A stretch of 64,000 nt of DNA from Belliella baltica DSM 15883 (GTDB lineage: Bacteria > Bacteroidota > Bacteroidia > Cytophagales > Cyclobacteriaceae), in contig NC_018010.1 of the NCBI RefSeq assembly GCF_000265405.1, positions 2,129,501 through 2,193,500 on the forward strand, read 5' to 3'. Under the pieces are notes generated by a model, which saw only the letters and a list, made by a program, of their open reading frames with translations, ran no database searches and was not told the DNA's origin. Position numbers and translations under genes: made by a program. Positions 45,609 to 54,325 of this stretch are shown here, piece after piece (the stretch's first letter is position 1; every line of letters starts with the position of its first letter).

Positions 45609-47870
45609 ATGGAACAAACGGACATAAAAAATAAAATTTGGAGTAACCTTGACCGACTTCGGACAGACCGAAATTTTTCAGGGTTTCGTGACACCAGATT
45701 GTTAGAACTTATCGGAGCAACTTTGGGAGAAGAAAAACTTGACAATATTTTTCAGGAAATGGAATTGCTTTCCAAACTCACAAACACTCATTCTATTACT
45801 GCACCGACTTATGTTTTCAAGTTCATTGAAGAACTAATAAAGCCCGAAAACAAAAAATCAATTCTTGACCCTTGGATTACAATATCCTCTCCTATCTTTT
45901 ATATTCAAGCTGACAACATTTTTGGGACTTGTATTAACCAAACAGAATTTGAAACCATTAAGACCTTATTCAAAGAAAAAAGTCAAAATATAAAACTTGG
46001 TGACACATTAAATGAACTATCGAAAGAAACTCTAAACTTTGATTTAGTTCTTTCCTTTCCTCCTTTTGGAATGCGAACGCAACACATAAACGGAGAGAAA
46101 AGCCCTTTTGACTTCGCAACAACTCTACTTTTAAAATGTGGTGAACACCTTGCCCAAGATGGAAAATTGATATTCCTTGTTTCTAACTCATTTTTAATGG
46201 ACGACAAAGGAAAAGAAGCATTGAACAAGAAAGGTCTTTTTGTTGAAGCTGTTTTTTCTGTTCCTTCAGGTGCTTTTGCACCTATGACAAATATTCCGTC
46301 AAACCTTATTCTTATTTCTAAACAGAGTAAAGAAAAAACATTTGTTGCTGAAATTTCACAGGATGATACAACGAATAAAACAATACTCCAAAACTTTAAA
46401 AATCATAAAGAAGCAAAAGCCATTCAACTTGGTTGTTTTGTAGATTTTATGGAGTTCAAGTCCTTGAACTCACTTGTATCTGAAAAAGAAATGCAAGAAC
46501 TAGTTAAGAGAATTGGCTACCCGCCAATTCTCTTAACTGACATTTCTAAATCTATAAATGCACTCAAAGGCGACAATTCTGATGAAGTCGAGCATTTAGC
46601 TAATTCTATTTATTTGCCCAAAGTCGGAAACAGTCCAGTTGTTGCAAGTTTATCAGAACTGAAAATCAAGCCAAAAAATTATTACCAAATCCAACTTGAC
46701 GAGACAAAAGCCAATGCGATTTATGTGGCAAATTATTTTAATACGCCAGTTGGTAAAAAACTAAGAGAGAGTTTAGAAGTTGGTGCAGTAATTCCTCAAA
46801 TTTCAAAATCTCAACTTTCAAGGTGTGTTTTCTTCTTACCTGACTTATCCACCCAAGCAGAGTTAATCGAAGTTGACAGTAAAATTCAACAATTCTCTTT
46901 GAGACTTGATGAACTCAAGAGGAACTTATGGAAACAGCCGAAAAGCTATAAATCAATCTCCAAGGAATTAAAAACCATAAATCAAGAAGAAAAATTGGAA
47001 AATTGGATAGACAAACTTCCGTTTCCTATTTCTTCAATTCTTTGGCGGTATTATGCGACCAAAGACAATAGCAAGAAAATTGAACACTTGTTTCACTTCT
47101 TTGAAGCATTCTCGGAATTTCTATCAATGCTAATGCTAAGTGCTTTGGTTCAAGACAAAGAATTTTACAAAGCAGAAAGTCATAAATGGATTGACAAGGA
47201 TGAAAAATTTCAAAATTGGTATTTAAGAGCAACGTTTGGAAATTGGAACGTCCTTACTTCGAGACTTTCAAAAGCAATTAGAGAATACCTATCAGACAAC
47301 GATAAGAAAGAATATTGCAAAAGTCTGTTTGGTAATCCTACCGAAGCCTTTTTATCAATGATTACAAGCAAGGGAATTGTCAATGTTTTAATTGAAGTTG
47401 CCAATCTTAGAAACAAATGGAAAGGACACGGTGGAATAACAAGCGAAGAAGAAAACAATCAAAGGGTTCTAACACTTGAACAGCAACTAAACGAATTTAG
47501 AAAACACATTGCTGATGCTTTTGAAGATACTCGAATGCTTTCTCCGACAACAAGCAGTTTTGAAGATGGTATTTTTACTTTTAACGCAAAAGAACTTATC
47601 GGAGCAAGAACTCCATTCAATGAAGTAACAATAAAAAGCCTAATTCCACTCGACAGAAAAAAGCTATATCTGTGCAATTCGGAGCAGACAAAACCATTAG
47701 AATTATTACCATTCATTAAATTCGTTGAAGCGTCTGACGCAATTTACTTTTATACAAGCATTGAAAGTAAAGACGTTCGTTGGGTTTCATACCATTTTGA
47801 TAAAGAAGCAGAACTAAAACAACCAGCCGACAATGAACTATTTAAAGCATTTGACTTCCTTAAACCATAA
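45609..47870 (+). CDS. Degenerate N6-adenine methylase-like protein
   Basis: 753 residues. The first half has the HsdM-like layout, but SAM motif I is degraded (SILDPWITISSP instead of DPxxGSG) and motif IV reads LSFPPFG, lacking the catalytic Asn of NPPF. It is followed by a specificity-subunit-like segment with a coiled coil (LPDLSTQAELIEVDSKIQQF, near 400) and a 300-residue C-terminal region I do not recognise. The catalytic losses suggest a DNA-binding or sensor role rather than methylation. Sits directly after the cassette boundary. Confidence 0.8.
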   Translation: MEQTDIKNKIWSNLDRLRTDRNFSGFRDTRLLELIGATLGEEKLDNIFQEMELLSKLTNTHSITAPTYVFKFIEELIKPENKKSILDPWITISSPIFYIQADNIFGTCINQTEFETIKTLFKEKSQNIKLGDTLNELSKETLNFDLVLSFPPFGMRTQHINGEKSPFDFATTLLLKCGEHLAQDGKLIFLVSNSFLMDDKGKEALNKKGLFVEAVFSVPSGAFAPMTNIPSNLILISKQSKEKTFVAEISQDDTTNKTILQNFKNHKEAKAIQLGCFVDFMEFKSLNSLVSEKEMQELVKRIGYPPILLTDISKSINALKGDNSDEVEHLANSIYLPKVGNSPVVASLSELKIKPKNYYQIQLDETKANAIYVANYFNTPVGKKLRESLEVGAVIPQISKSQLSRCVFFLPDLSTQAELIEVDSKIQQFSLRLDELKRNLWKQPKSYKSISKELKTINQEEKLENWIDKLPFPISSILWRYYATKDNSKKIEHLFHFFEAFSEFLSMLMLSALVQDKEFYKAESHKWIDKDEKFQNWYLRATFGNWNVLTSRLSKAIREYLSDNDKKEYCKSLFGNPTEAFLSMITSKGIVNVLIEVANLRNKWKGHGGITSEEENNQRVLTLEQQLNEFRKHIADAFEDTRMLSPTTSSFEDGIFTFNAKELIGARTPFNEVTIKSLIPLDRKKLYLCNSEQTKPLELLPFIKFVEASDAIYFYTSIESKDVRWVSYHFDKEAELKQPADNELFKAFDFLKP

Positions 47871-47934
47871 CGGACGGACAGAAAGAATGCCAACAGCTGT
47901 ATAAAAGAAAACAAACTCGCAAATAATTAAGATT

Positions 47935-48390
47935 ATGATAGGTATTGCAATATATTTAATTCTGTTTCTCTTGGGACTCGTTAGCTCTCTAATTCTATTG
48001 TTAAGCGGACAACTTCCTGAATGGACTATTTCATATCAATTGCCAATCTCTTGTGGACTTGCAGGAGGTTTTGGTGGTGTTTTATATTGTTTAAGAGGGT
48101 TGTATGTCAATTACAGTGCGAGAAAACAATGGAGCAGTGAATGGTATCCGTGGTATATAATAAGACCATTTGCAAGCATACTGACAGGTTCTGTTAGTTT
48201 TTTATTCTTAAAAGCAGGTTTGTTAGTACTTGAAGCACAAACTAACACTAGTTCTTCAAATTTTGGATTTTATGCTCTTGCATTTATTGCCGGTCTTAAT
48301 GTAGACAAATTTATATCGAAAATTGAAGACTTGGCACAAGCAACTTGGGGAATAGAAAAATCGAGGGCATCAAAAGATAATCAAAACTAA
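47935..48390 (+). CDS. Four-helix membrane protein
   Basis: 151 residues with membrane segments at about 2-22, 38-58, 79-103 and 108-125, and a short charged tail. No family recognised. It ends five bases before the MBL gene, so the two form an operon. Upstream at 47888-47907 lies TGCCAACAGCTGTATAAAAG, resembling the left arm of an attC. Confidence 0.72.
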   Translation: MIGIAIYLILFLLGLVSSLILLLSGQLPEWTISYQLPISCGLAGGFGGVLYCLRGLYVNYSARKQWSSEWYPWYIIRPFASILTGSVSFLFLKAGLLVLEAQTNTSSSNFGFYALAFIAGLNVDKFISKIEDLAQATWGIEKSRASKDNQN

Positions 48391-48395
48391 AAAAT

Positions 48396-49421
48396 ATGGA
48401 TCATAGCATAGATATGTTATCATTGGGTAACGCAGATTGTATAATTGTGTGGACAAAAGCAGAGGGTTCTGATTTTGTAACATTTATTGATGGTGGTAAC
48501 TCTAGTGATTCAAAAAAAATCATTAAACATTACGAGGACTATATTAAGCCAAACATTCCTTCAAATACTCCAATATTAATAATCAATACGCATCCACATT
48601 CTGACCATATTGGAGGATTAATTGACTTAGTTCATTATTTTAAAAATCAAATTGCTAGGTTCTATTATAATGACCCGACAGACTACATTGAAGAGGCGAA
48701 GCGTCAACAAATTAGACAACTTAATGAATCTTTTTTTTACTCTACCAAAAGAGTACAAAAGCTATTTTCTTCATTAAAAGAAGCGGATAATTTAAGCGAA
48801 GTTTTGAACCAATATGGCATAAATAAATTGCCAGCATTTTCCGACAGTCATTTAGACCACAATCTTTTTGAAATTGTGGGGCCTTCTAAATCATTTTACT
48901 TGGAACAATTAGCTTATTTTACAAATATTGATAATTTAAAGACCGTAGGTTCAAATATACAACCTGAAAGTGAAATTAATGAATTAGAAGAAGGTCTAAA
49001 ACCTTGCGATATTGTTGATGAAAAAAATGACGCATCAGCAGAAAATTTGACCTCGGTATTGACAAAATTTATTGACTCAAGTGGAAGGAAGTACTTATTC
49101 ACATCAGATGCAGGGGTAGACTCATTTGCATCCTCTGAGGATAACGGTTTTGACATTAGAAATATTCACATTTGTCAGCTACCCCACCACGGTAGTAGAA
49201 GGAATATTAGTGCAAATTGGATTTCTAATTTTAATCCTAACCAATTTTGGGTTTCAGCTGTAGGTAACAAAAAACACCCACGAAAAGCAGTTATCAGTTG
49301 TATTAAAAAAAACTTACCACATTGCAATACTTACAGTACACATAAAGGAGGAACAAAGCACATTAATACAAAATCTAACTTATTTCCAAATCGAGGATGG
49401 GGAACTGCCGAACCAATATAG
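48396..49421 (+). CDS. ComEC/Rec2-like metallo-beta-lactamase-fold hydrolase
   Basis: 341 residues. The MBL zinc site is intact: INTHPHSDHIGGL near residue 67 (HxHxDH), an Asp in LFTSDAG near 240 and the His pair in CQLPHHGSRRNIS near 262, a signature of ComEC-type MBL domains. No membrane part of ComEC is present; the neighbouring small membrane gene may be its anchor. Phosphodiesterase or nuclease activity is plausible. The C-terminus ends in THKGGTKH and a short tail. Confidence 0.86.
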   Translation: MDHSIDMLSLGNADCIIVWTKAEGSDFVTFIDGGNSSDSKKIIKHYEDYIKPNIPSNTPILIINTHPHSDHIGGLIDLVHYFKNQIARFYYNDPTDYIEEAKRQQIRQLNESFFYSTKRVQKLFSSLKEADNLSEVLNQYGINKLPAFSDSHLDHNLFEIVGPSKSFYLEQLAYFTNIDNLKTVGSNIQPESEINELEEGLKPCDIVDEKNDASAENLTSVLTKFIDSSGRKYLFTSDAGVDSFASSEDNGFDIRNIHICQLPHHGSRRNISANWISNFNPNQFWVSAVGNKKHPRKAVISCIKKNLPHCNTYSTHKGGTKHINTKSNLFPNRGWGTAEPI

Positions 49422-49547
49422 TCAAAATGCCAGCTGCCAATCGAGTAGACGGCCGTGAGCCATAAGCTCACGGTGCGCCTCTCACACTGTCTCGTCCTGA
49501 AAATGGTTGACACTTTTATTGTTCAAATATAGTTAGTATTTCAATTT

Positions 49548-50561
49548 CTAAGAAGTTTGGGATAACTTACAATACCACGATGAAGCGGAGGCAAGCTCTG
49601 CTGAGGAGCAACTTGCCAAGGAATAGTCGTTTGGTCCGATAGTGTTGCTATTTTCAGACCGGATCTTAACAGGTTCGGTCTTCTTTTTCCAGCTGTACTT
49701 ATTCCCAATAACGCGTTCGGTATCATGCCTTAGAAAACCTTCGTCATGTACTTGGTTTGGCGTAAGATTACTCCCCAGTCCTTCGTGCGGTCTCATATCA
49801 TTATAGATTTTGATGATCTGACTTATATATTTTTGTGCATTGACACCTTGTTCTCTAGCAATATCATCCAACCACTCTTCTTTAAGAATACCGTTTACTC
49901 TTTCTGCTATGGCATTTTCATGTGGGGAGGCAGGCTTCGTCATACTGATCCAGACTTTTTTCTTTTTTAAAAGGTCCGTGTAATCATAACTGCAGTACTG
50001 TACCCCACGGTCTGAGTGATGAATCAGGGAGTATGGTTCAATGTATTTCTGAGATTGAAAAGCCATTTTTAGGGCATCAAGCGCCGATTCAGCCTTCAGG
50101 TCAAAAGAAAGATTCCAGCCCACTATTTTCTGGGAATAAGCATCTGTAATAAGATACAGATACATGACTTCCCTGTTAAGCTCGACATAGGTAATATCGG
50201 AGACCCATAACTGGTTGGGTCTTGAGACAACCATATTTTCAACAAGATTATGGTACTTCCTTAGCCAATGATGGCTCTGGGTAGTGAAAAACCTCCTTTT
50301 TCTCTTAGTAACTAATAATCCGTTCATACGAAGCAGATCAAACAGTTTATCTCTGCCTATCTTGATTTTATGTAGGGTTAAATCTTTCTTTATCAAAGAA
50401 TACATTTTTCTCAACCCCCACCTGGATGTTTTAGCCTTCTTCCTGATCTTGAGAACAAAACTTAGCACCAAATCTTCCTCAAATGCCTCTTTACAAACAT
50501 TATTGATACCTTTATAGTAACCTTGTCTGCTCTTGCCAAACAATCCACAAAGTTGAGCCAA
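49548..50561 (-). CDS. IS3-family transposase OrfB
   Basis: 337 residues with the HTH_21 segment (SRWGLRKMYSLIKKD) and DDE core: QLWVSDITYVEL, LIHHSDRGVQYCS and NAIAERVNGILKEEW. A Ser-rich C-terminal extension is unusual. Complete; two bases separate it from orfA. Unrelated at sequence level to the copy at 44331 beyond the family motifs. Confidence 0.94.
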   Translation of the reverse strand: MAQLCGLFGKSRQGYYKGINNVCKEAFEEDLVLSFVLKIRKKAKTSRWGLRKMYSLIKKDLTLHKIKIGRDKLFDLLRMNGLLVTKRKRRFFTTQSHHWLRKYHNLVENMVVSRPNQLWVSDITYVELNREVMYLYLITDAYSQKIVGWNLSFDLKAESALDALKMAFQSQKYIEPYSLIHHSDRGVQYCSYDYTDLLKKKKVWISMTKPASPHENAIAERVNGILKEEWLDDIAREQGVNAQKYISQIIKIYNDMRPHEGLGSNLTPNQVHDEGFLRHDTERVIGNKYSWKKKTEPVKIRSENSNTIGPNDYSLASCSSAELASASSWYCKLSQTS

Positions 50562-50563
50562 GC

Positions 50564-50956
50564 TTATCCTTGGCTCTTCTTCTTTGAGTCTTTGAACTGC
50601 TTGGCACCAGACTTTTTTTCAAGATCCAGCCCATATTCTTCTTTGGCAATATCGACCATGATCTGATATGCCCTGCCCTTTAACTGGCTAAGCTTCAACT
50701 CTTCTTCAAGTTGCTTAATACGAGCTTTTAACTCGTTGTTGGAATCCTGTTTTTCTGACATGTTTCTTAATATCGGAAGAGGGTCCTTAGGAACTCTCCT
50801 TTCTAAACCAGCAAAAATCCTCATCCATTCCAAGATAGCGGATTTACTTTTAATTCCATAAACATGCCTTGCTTGTTCTTTAGTCAAAGTACCTGATAGT
50901 ACTTCCATAACAATTTTTCTCTTTGCCTCCTCAGAGAATTTTTCTGTCTTTCGCAT
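50564..50956 (-). CDS. IS3-family transposase OrfA
   Basis: 130 residues: N-terminal HTH (EKFSEEAKRKIVMEVLSGT, YGIKSKSAILEWMRIF) and a coiled-coil segment (NNELKARIKQLEEELKLSQL). The start lies within 70 bases of the right inverted repeat. Pairs with the OrfB downstream. Confidence 0.9.
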   Translation of the reverse strand: MRKTEKFSEEAKRKIVMEVLSGTLTKEQARHVYGIKSKSAILEWMRIFAGLERRVPKDPLPILRNMSEKQDSNNELKARIKQLEEELKLSQLKGRAYQIMVDIAKEEYGLDLEKKSGAKQFKDSKKKSQG

Positions 50957-51040
50957 TTTGTCCGATTATAGGTTTACAATTTCTAGTAAAATTGTGTCAA
51001 CCTATTTCAGTACACGACCCACCACCGTACGTACGGGTCT

Positions 51041-51059
51041 CCCCGAATCAAGTTCGGGG
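51041..51059. repeat. Short palindrome inside intron domain V
   Basis: CCCCGAATCAAGTTCGGGG flanked by CAGGCTGT. Domain V arms ACCGCCGTA and TACGGTGGT lie on either side, so this palindrome appears to enlarge the domain V loop by about 27 bases. Confidence 0.6.
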
Positions 51060-51340
51060 CAGGCTGTATACGGCGGTTCACTGGATTGTAGGTTGCGATT
51101 TGAGGTAATAAGAAAGCATGGATTCATAACCTTTTCTTCTTAGTCGTGACAAAGTTATCGTAGTGATCAGAATCGGACTCTGGGCAACAGCCCATCCCCC
51201 TTTCTGCCTTCCCGCGGCCTGGCCCTTCGCTAAAAATGTCCACTGGACATTTTCTATACGCTCAGTCCTTCCATGCATATGCATGGTCTTGGTCCACTCC
51301 CAATCTGATCAGGTTTTTACGTTTCCGCTCGGGTTTCTTC

Positions 51341-51358
51341 TCCCGATAGCTATCGGGA
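51341..51358. repeat. Palindrome TCCCGATAGCTATCGGGA, copy 1
   Basis: A perfect 18-base palindrome interrupting the maturase end of the intron reverse transcriptase. Confidence 0.85.
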
Positions 51359-52033
51359 CCAAATACAGTATCGAAGTCGGTTTCTCAGCCACTCGTCGAG
51401 TGATTTCAGCTTTGCGGAGATACTGGCAAGACGGTAATTGTTTACCCATCCCCGCCATACCTCTGCCATCTTTTTGAGTCTTTCCTCAAAACTGTAGGGT
51501 TTGGTTTTCTTGGTGATCTGCTTGAGCTTACGTTTCAGTGAGTCCCAGCTGTTTTTCTTCACCACCAACTGATATTTTCCTTTGACTCCTTTTTGGTAGG
51601 TTGGAACAAATGCATGACCCAACATTTCAAAATTGGACGGTCTTCGGATGCCGCTTTTCTCCCTGTTTATGGGAAGTCTGAGTTTTTCCTTTAGAAAAAG
51701 GTAGATCTCGTTACCCACTTTTCTGGCTTCCTTCTTTGACTTGGTGTAAATGCTGAAATCATCTGCATATCGGACGTATTTCAGGTTTCTCCGTTCCAGT
51801 TCCTTGTCCAATAAGTCCAGAAGGATGTTGGACAGTAGTGGGCTGAGTGGCGATCCTTGCGGAACGCCTTTTCTACGCCTGTGCAGTTTTCCGTTGATCT
51901 GGATTGGTGCACGCAGCCACTTTCTGATAAGCCTTAGGGTAGTCGGACATTTTACCCGTTGGTAGATCAATTGAAGTAGAACCGAGTGGTCAACCTCGTC
52001 AAAGAATCCCTTAAGGTCGATGTCCACAATATC

Positions 52034-52051
52034 TCCCGATAGCTATCGGGA
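52034..52051. repeat. Palindrome TCCCGATAGCTATCGGGA, copy 2
   Basis: Identical to the copy at 51341; it interrupts the reverse transcriptase between INDG and DIVDIDLKG and shifts the frame. Confidence 0.85.
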
Positions 52052-52977
52052 CCATCATTGATGTTTTTCAGGGCTTGTGTTACCGCCTTATGGATGTTCT
52101 TTTCGGGACGGAAGCCGTAGCTGTGTTCCTCGAACGTAAGTTCGTATTTAGTCATCAGCACTTGGCTTAACGCCTGTTGGAGCCATCTGTCCACTACTGT
52201 GGGAACTCCGAGCAATCTTGTCTTTCCGTTACTCTTGGGTATCTCGACCCCTTTGATAGGTTTGGGTACATAACTGTGGTTGAGGATGGATGTGGCAATC
52301 CTATCCCTGTTGCTTTCCAGAAAGGAAAGCAGTTCGGTGACCTTCATGCCGTCCACCCCTGCCGAACCCTTGTTCCGCACCACCTGTCGGTATGCTTTGT
52401 AAAGGTTCTTACGGTTGAGTACTTTTTCTATCATTGTTAAACTGTTAACCCTCCCCTGCATGCCGGCCCCTCACTAAAATCTTCCACAGGAAGATTTCTA
52501 TACGCTCGGTCCTGCTTAAGATAAGGCTACCCCAAAAGTTGCTCCTTATCGAATTTGGACGTAATCCAATGTTCAGTCCTTCGCTGCCCAGTGAGACCTC
52601 TGTAGCTCTTACAGCTCGTTACCGGCAACTACTACGACCTCGGCTGACTTCTCTTAGGTGTTCCCGACACCCAGAGACCTCCCTCGGTAAGATGAATATC
52701 CTTGTGTCTATCCCTGCCATATCTACTACTTTGGTACTTCCTTCCTTGTGGAAGGTTGGGACTTCGGTGTGCTGTGTCACCTCATCCGACCTCATAGCCT
52801 CCGTATATGGTTTCTGTTCGTCAGTACAGACACCGCAGTCTGGCTTACTTCACTGCATGCCTCACGGCAAACCAGCTTGCCACTTGCTTGGCTTCGGGAC
52901 GTTACCCCCGCGCTTAAGGGACTCTCACCCGTTGGAACGGTCAACTTTTTGACCTATATTCACCATTCAAGGCACAC

Positions 52978-53103
52978 ACATTGTATAAGAGCAATAGCGG
53001 GTGAAGTGGTAAAATCAAAGTCTGTACATTTAATAAAATTTCGTTGTGGCAGTCAGGTAATCGCCTTGAAATCCGCTACTGCTCTTATACTTGACCGTTG
53101 TAA
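52978..53103 (+). other. attC site 3, right part (131 bases once intron removed)
   Basis: Begins with TGCCA at 49435-49439, continues after the intron with AC and ATTGTATAAGAGC, and ends GTTGTAA. Arms GTATAAGAGCAATAGCGG and CCGCTACTGCTCTTATAC pair with one mismatch. ATTGTATAAG and CTTATACTTGACCGTTG are shared with site 1. Confidence 0.83.
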
Positions 53104-54046
53104 AACATTATAAAATCATACAAATGAAAGACAAAAGAAGTGTATTTTATCCTATCAGAACTAAAAATGACCCAGTCTATGATAGGAACATTGTAATGAT
53201 AAGTAGTAAAGAAAAATATGTAAGGAAAGTACTTCCAAATCCTTTTACTATTTTTTCTTTTCCCTTTTCTTTAGTTTATAATTATAACATACTTTTCAAT
53301 CCTTCAGAATATCTTCCTCCATTCATTGAAATCAATGAAGCCCGAAAAACTTTGGGATTCCCTGTGGGACATCCAATAGACGGAAATGTATATGGGACTT
53401 CAGAAATGGACCCGAATAGATATGTGCCGATATCATCATTTCATAATGATATGTACCAGTCTAAATTGAGCTTTTTTATAGATATGTGTTCAATTTTAGG
53501 TGTCAAGGAATGTACAATGACTGAAATGCGCCAAAATGGTCAAATAATAAAATTCAACATAGGGTTAGCTCAAAACTCTGGACCCACAGAAACAGAAATT
53601 GAGAATAGTTTTAAGCGAGATTCAAACAGCCTACTAAAAATGAAAGGACACTTTTCTTTTCCTAAACCAAAGCACAAAATTGAAAAAATTGAATCGAAAT
53701 GGCTGCTAACCGAACAAACTTGGAGAAAAATGCAAGACATCAGGATTGACAGAGATATTTCGACTTTTGAAATTGAATTTAATGTTGAGAATGATTTTGG
53801 AATAAATTCAAGTACTCTAGCGAAATTCGGTGGAAATAAAATAAGTTTAGGTGGAGAATTTTCAGAATTTACTAAAACAAGTTATCTCTATAAAATTGAA
53901 TTTTGGGAGAAATAACGTTTTACAACAGGCGTTTGGCTCAATGGCGGGTGATGTGGTTAATTGAACATTCTACCTCGCATCAACTTTTGTGGTGTATTGA
54001 CAGTTTGGTGCTCCGAAATCCGCCACTGCGCCAAGCGCCAAAACGT
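53098..54046 (+). mobile_element. Gene cassette 4 (orphan protein)
   Basis: Starts in GTTGTAAAAC (53097); its site opens with GTTTTACAAC (53918), a perfect ten-base complement. Contains a single gene. Confidence 0.87.
53124..53915 (+). CDS. Orphan cassette protein, unknown function
   Basis: 263 residues, soluble, no signal peptide or recognisable motif. Composition is Phe- and Ser-rich with a FSFPFSLVYNYN segment near residue 45 and a KPKHKIEKIESKW segment near 200. Its stop lies three bases before the cassette's attC. Start at ATG 53124, 27 bases into the cassette. Such short, single-gene, orphan contents are typical of integron cassettes. Confidence 0.8.
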   Translation: MKDKRSVFYPIRTKNDPVYDRNIVMISSKEKYVRKVLPNPFTIFSFPFSLVYNYNILFNPSEYLPPFIEINEARKTLGFPVGHPIDGNVYGTSEMDPNRYVPISSFHNDMYQSKLSFFIDMCSILGVKECTMTEMRQNGQIIKFNIGLAQNSGPTETEIENSFKRDSNSLLKMKGHFSFPKPKHKIEKIESKWLLTEQTWRKMQDIRIDRDISTFEIEFNVENDFGINSSTLAKFGGNKISLGGEFSEFTKTSYLYKIEFWEK

Positions 54047-54052
54047 TGTGGT
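53921..54052 (+). other. attC site 4 (132 bases)
   Basis: From TTACAAC to GTTGTGG. Arms GGCGTTTGGC...GGCGGG and CCGCCACTGCGCCAAGCGCC; GTGCTCCGAAATCCGCC on the right. Same length as sites 1 and 2 despite different stem sequence. Confidence 0.86.
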
Positions 54053-54109
54053 GCATGATAAAATGACCACCGATTTAAAAAATTCGTATCTTTAAGAAAG
54101 ATTAAAAAT

Positions 54110-54325
54110 ATGGAAACTATTAGAGTTGATATATTGAATCCTAAGGCCAAAGCCCTTTTGAAAGATTTGGCAAATTTGGATTTGATAAGGATTAAGAAAG
54201 ACAAATCTGAGAATGCTTTTTCTGAAGTATTGAAAAAATTCAGGAGTAAGTTAGATGAAGCCCCAAGTTTAGAAGAAATTACTAAAGAGGTTGAAGCAGT
54301 CCGCAAAGCCCGGTATGAAAAATAG
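54110..54325 (+). CDS. Antitoxin of a PIN-toxin pair
   Basis: 71 residues, mostly helical and charged; start METIRVDILNPKAKALLKDL and end SLEEITKEVEAVRKARYEK match the small antitoxins encoded before PIN toxins in Bacteroidota and cyanobacteria. It overlaps the toxin start by 11 bases, a usual coupling. Confidence 0.83.
   Translation: METIRVDILNPKAKALLKDLANLDLIRIKKDKSENAFSEVLKKFRSKLDEAPSLEEITKEVEAVRKARYEK

Larger units (their letters stand above)
49488..51019 (-). mobile_element. IS3-family insertion sequence 2 within the intron
   Basis: Terminal inverted repeats of 26 bases with six mismatches share TGAAA and GGTTGACAC cores (TGAAAATGGTTGACAC on the left, TGAAATAGGTTGACAC on the right). 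CAC flanks both sides (49485-49487 and 51020-51022), a three-base target duplication. Removing it rejoins CTCACAC with CACCGTACG, a normal domain V-VI linker. Confidence 0.9.
51270..52461 (-). pseudogene. Group II intron reverse transcriptase/maturase, broken by two palindromes
   Basis: The N-terminal part (52461 to about 52052) carries RT motifs VRNKGSAGVDGM and YGFRPEKNIHKAV; the middle (about 52033 to 51359) has IDLKGFFDEVDH, QGSPLSPLLSN, catalytic YADD (VRYADDFSIY) and the maturase region ending LRYCIW. Copies of TCCCGATAGCTATCGGGA at 52034-52051 and 51341-51358 shift the frame each time; after the second, KKPERKRKNLIRLG continues in another frame to about 51270. No HNH endonuclease domain. 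Not functional as written. Confidence 0.85.
49440..52977 (-). mobile_element. Group II intron inserted in attC site 3, interrupted by IS3
   Basis: On the minus strand the intron starts GTGTGCC (52977) and ends CTACTCGAT (49440). Domain V is visible around 51023-51085 (CCGTACGTACGGTGGT), and the domain VI stem CCGTGAGC/GCTCACGG at about 49452-49473. Removing the inserted IS (49488-51019 plus a CAC duplicate) leaves about 2.0 kb, a normal intron length. Insertion lies inside the RYYYAAC box, the class of site used by group IIC-attC introns. The reverse transcriptase is frameshifted, so it probably cannot move by itself. The 5' part 52462-52977 holds the RNA domains and no credible gene. Confidence 0.85.
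45581..53097 (+). mobile_element. Gene cassette 3 (methylase-like, membrane, MBL genes; intron inserted)
   Basis: Starts in GTTGGCAGC (45580). Its site opens with GCTGCCA at 49433-49439, continued by AC at 52978-52979 after the intron is removed, giving a perfect nine-base complement. Native content is three co-directional genes. A second TGCCAAC at 47888 with an attC-like beginning hints that two cassettes may have fused. Confidence 0.75.

Noticed and set aside
52539..53113. ORFs within the intron 5' domains
   Set aside because: These run through structured intron RNA on the opposite strand; composition is not protein-like.
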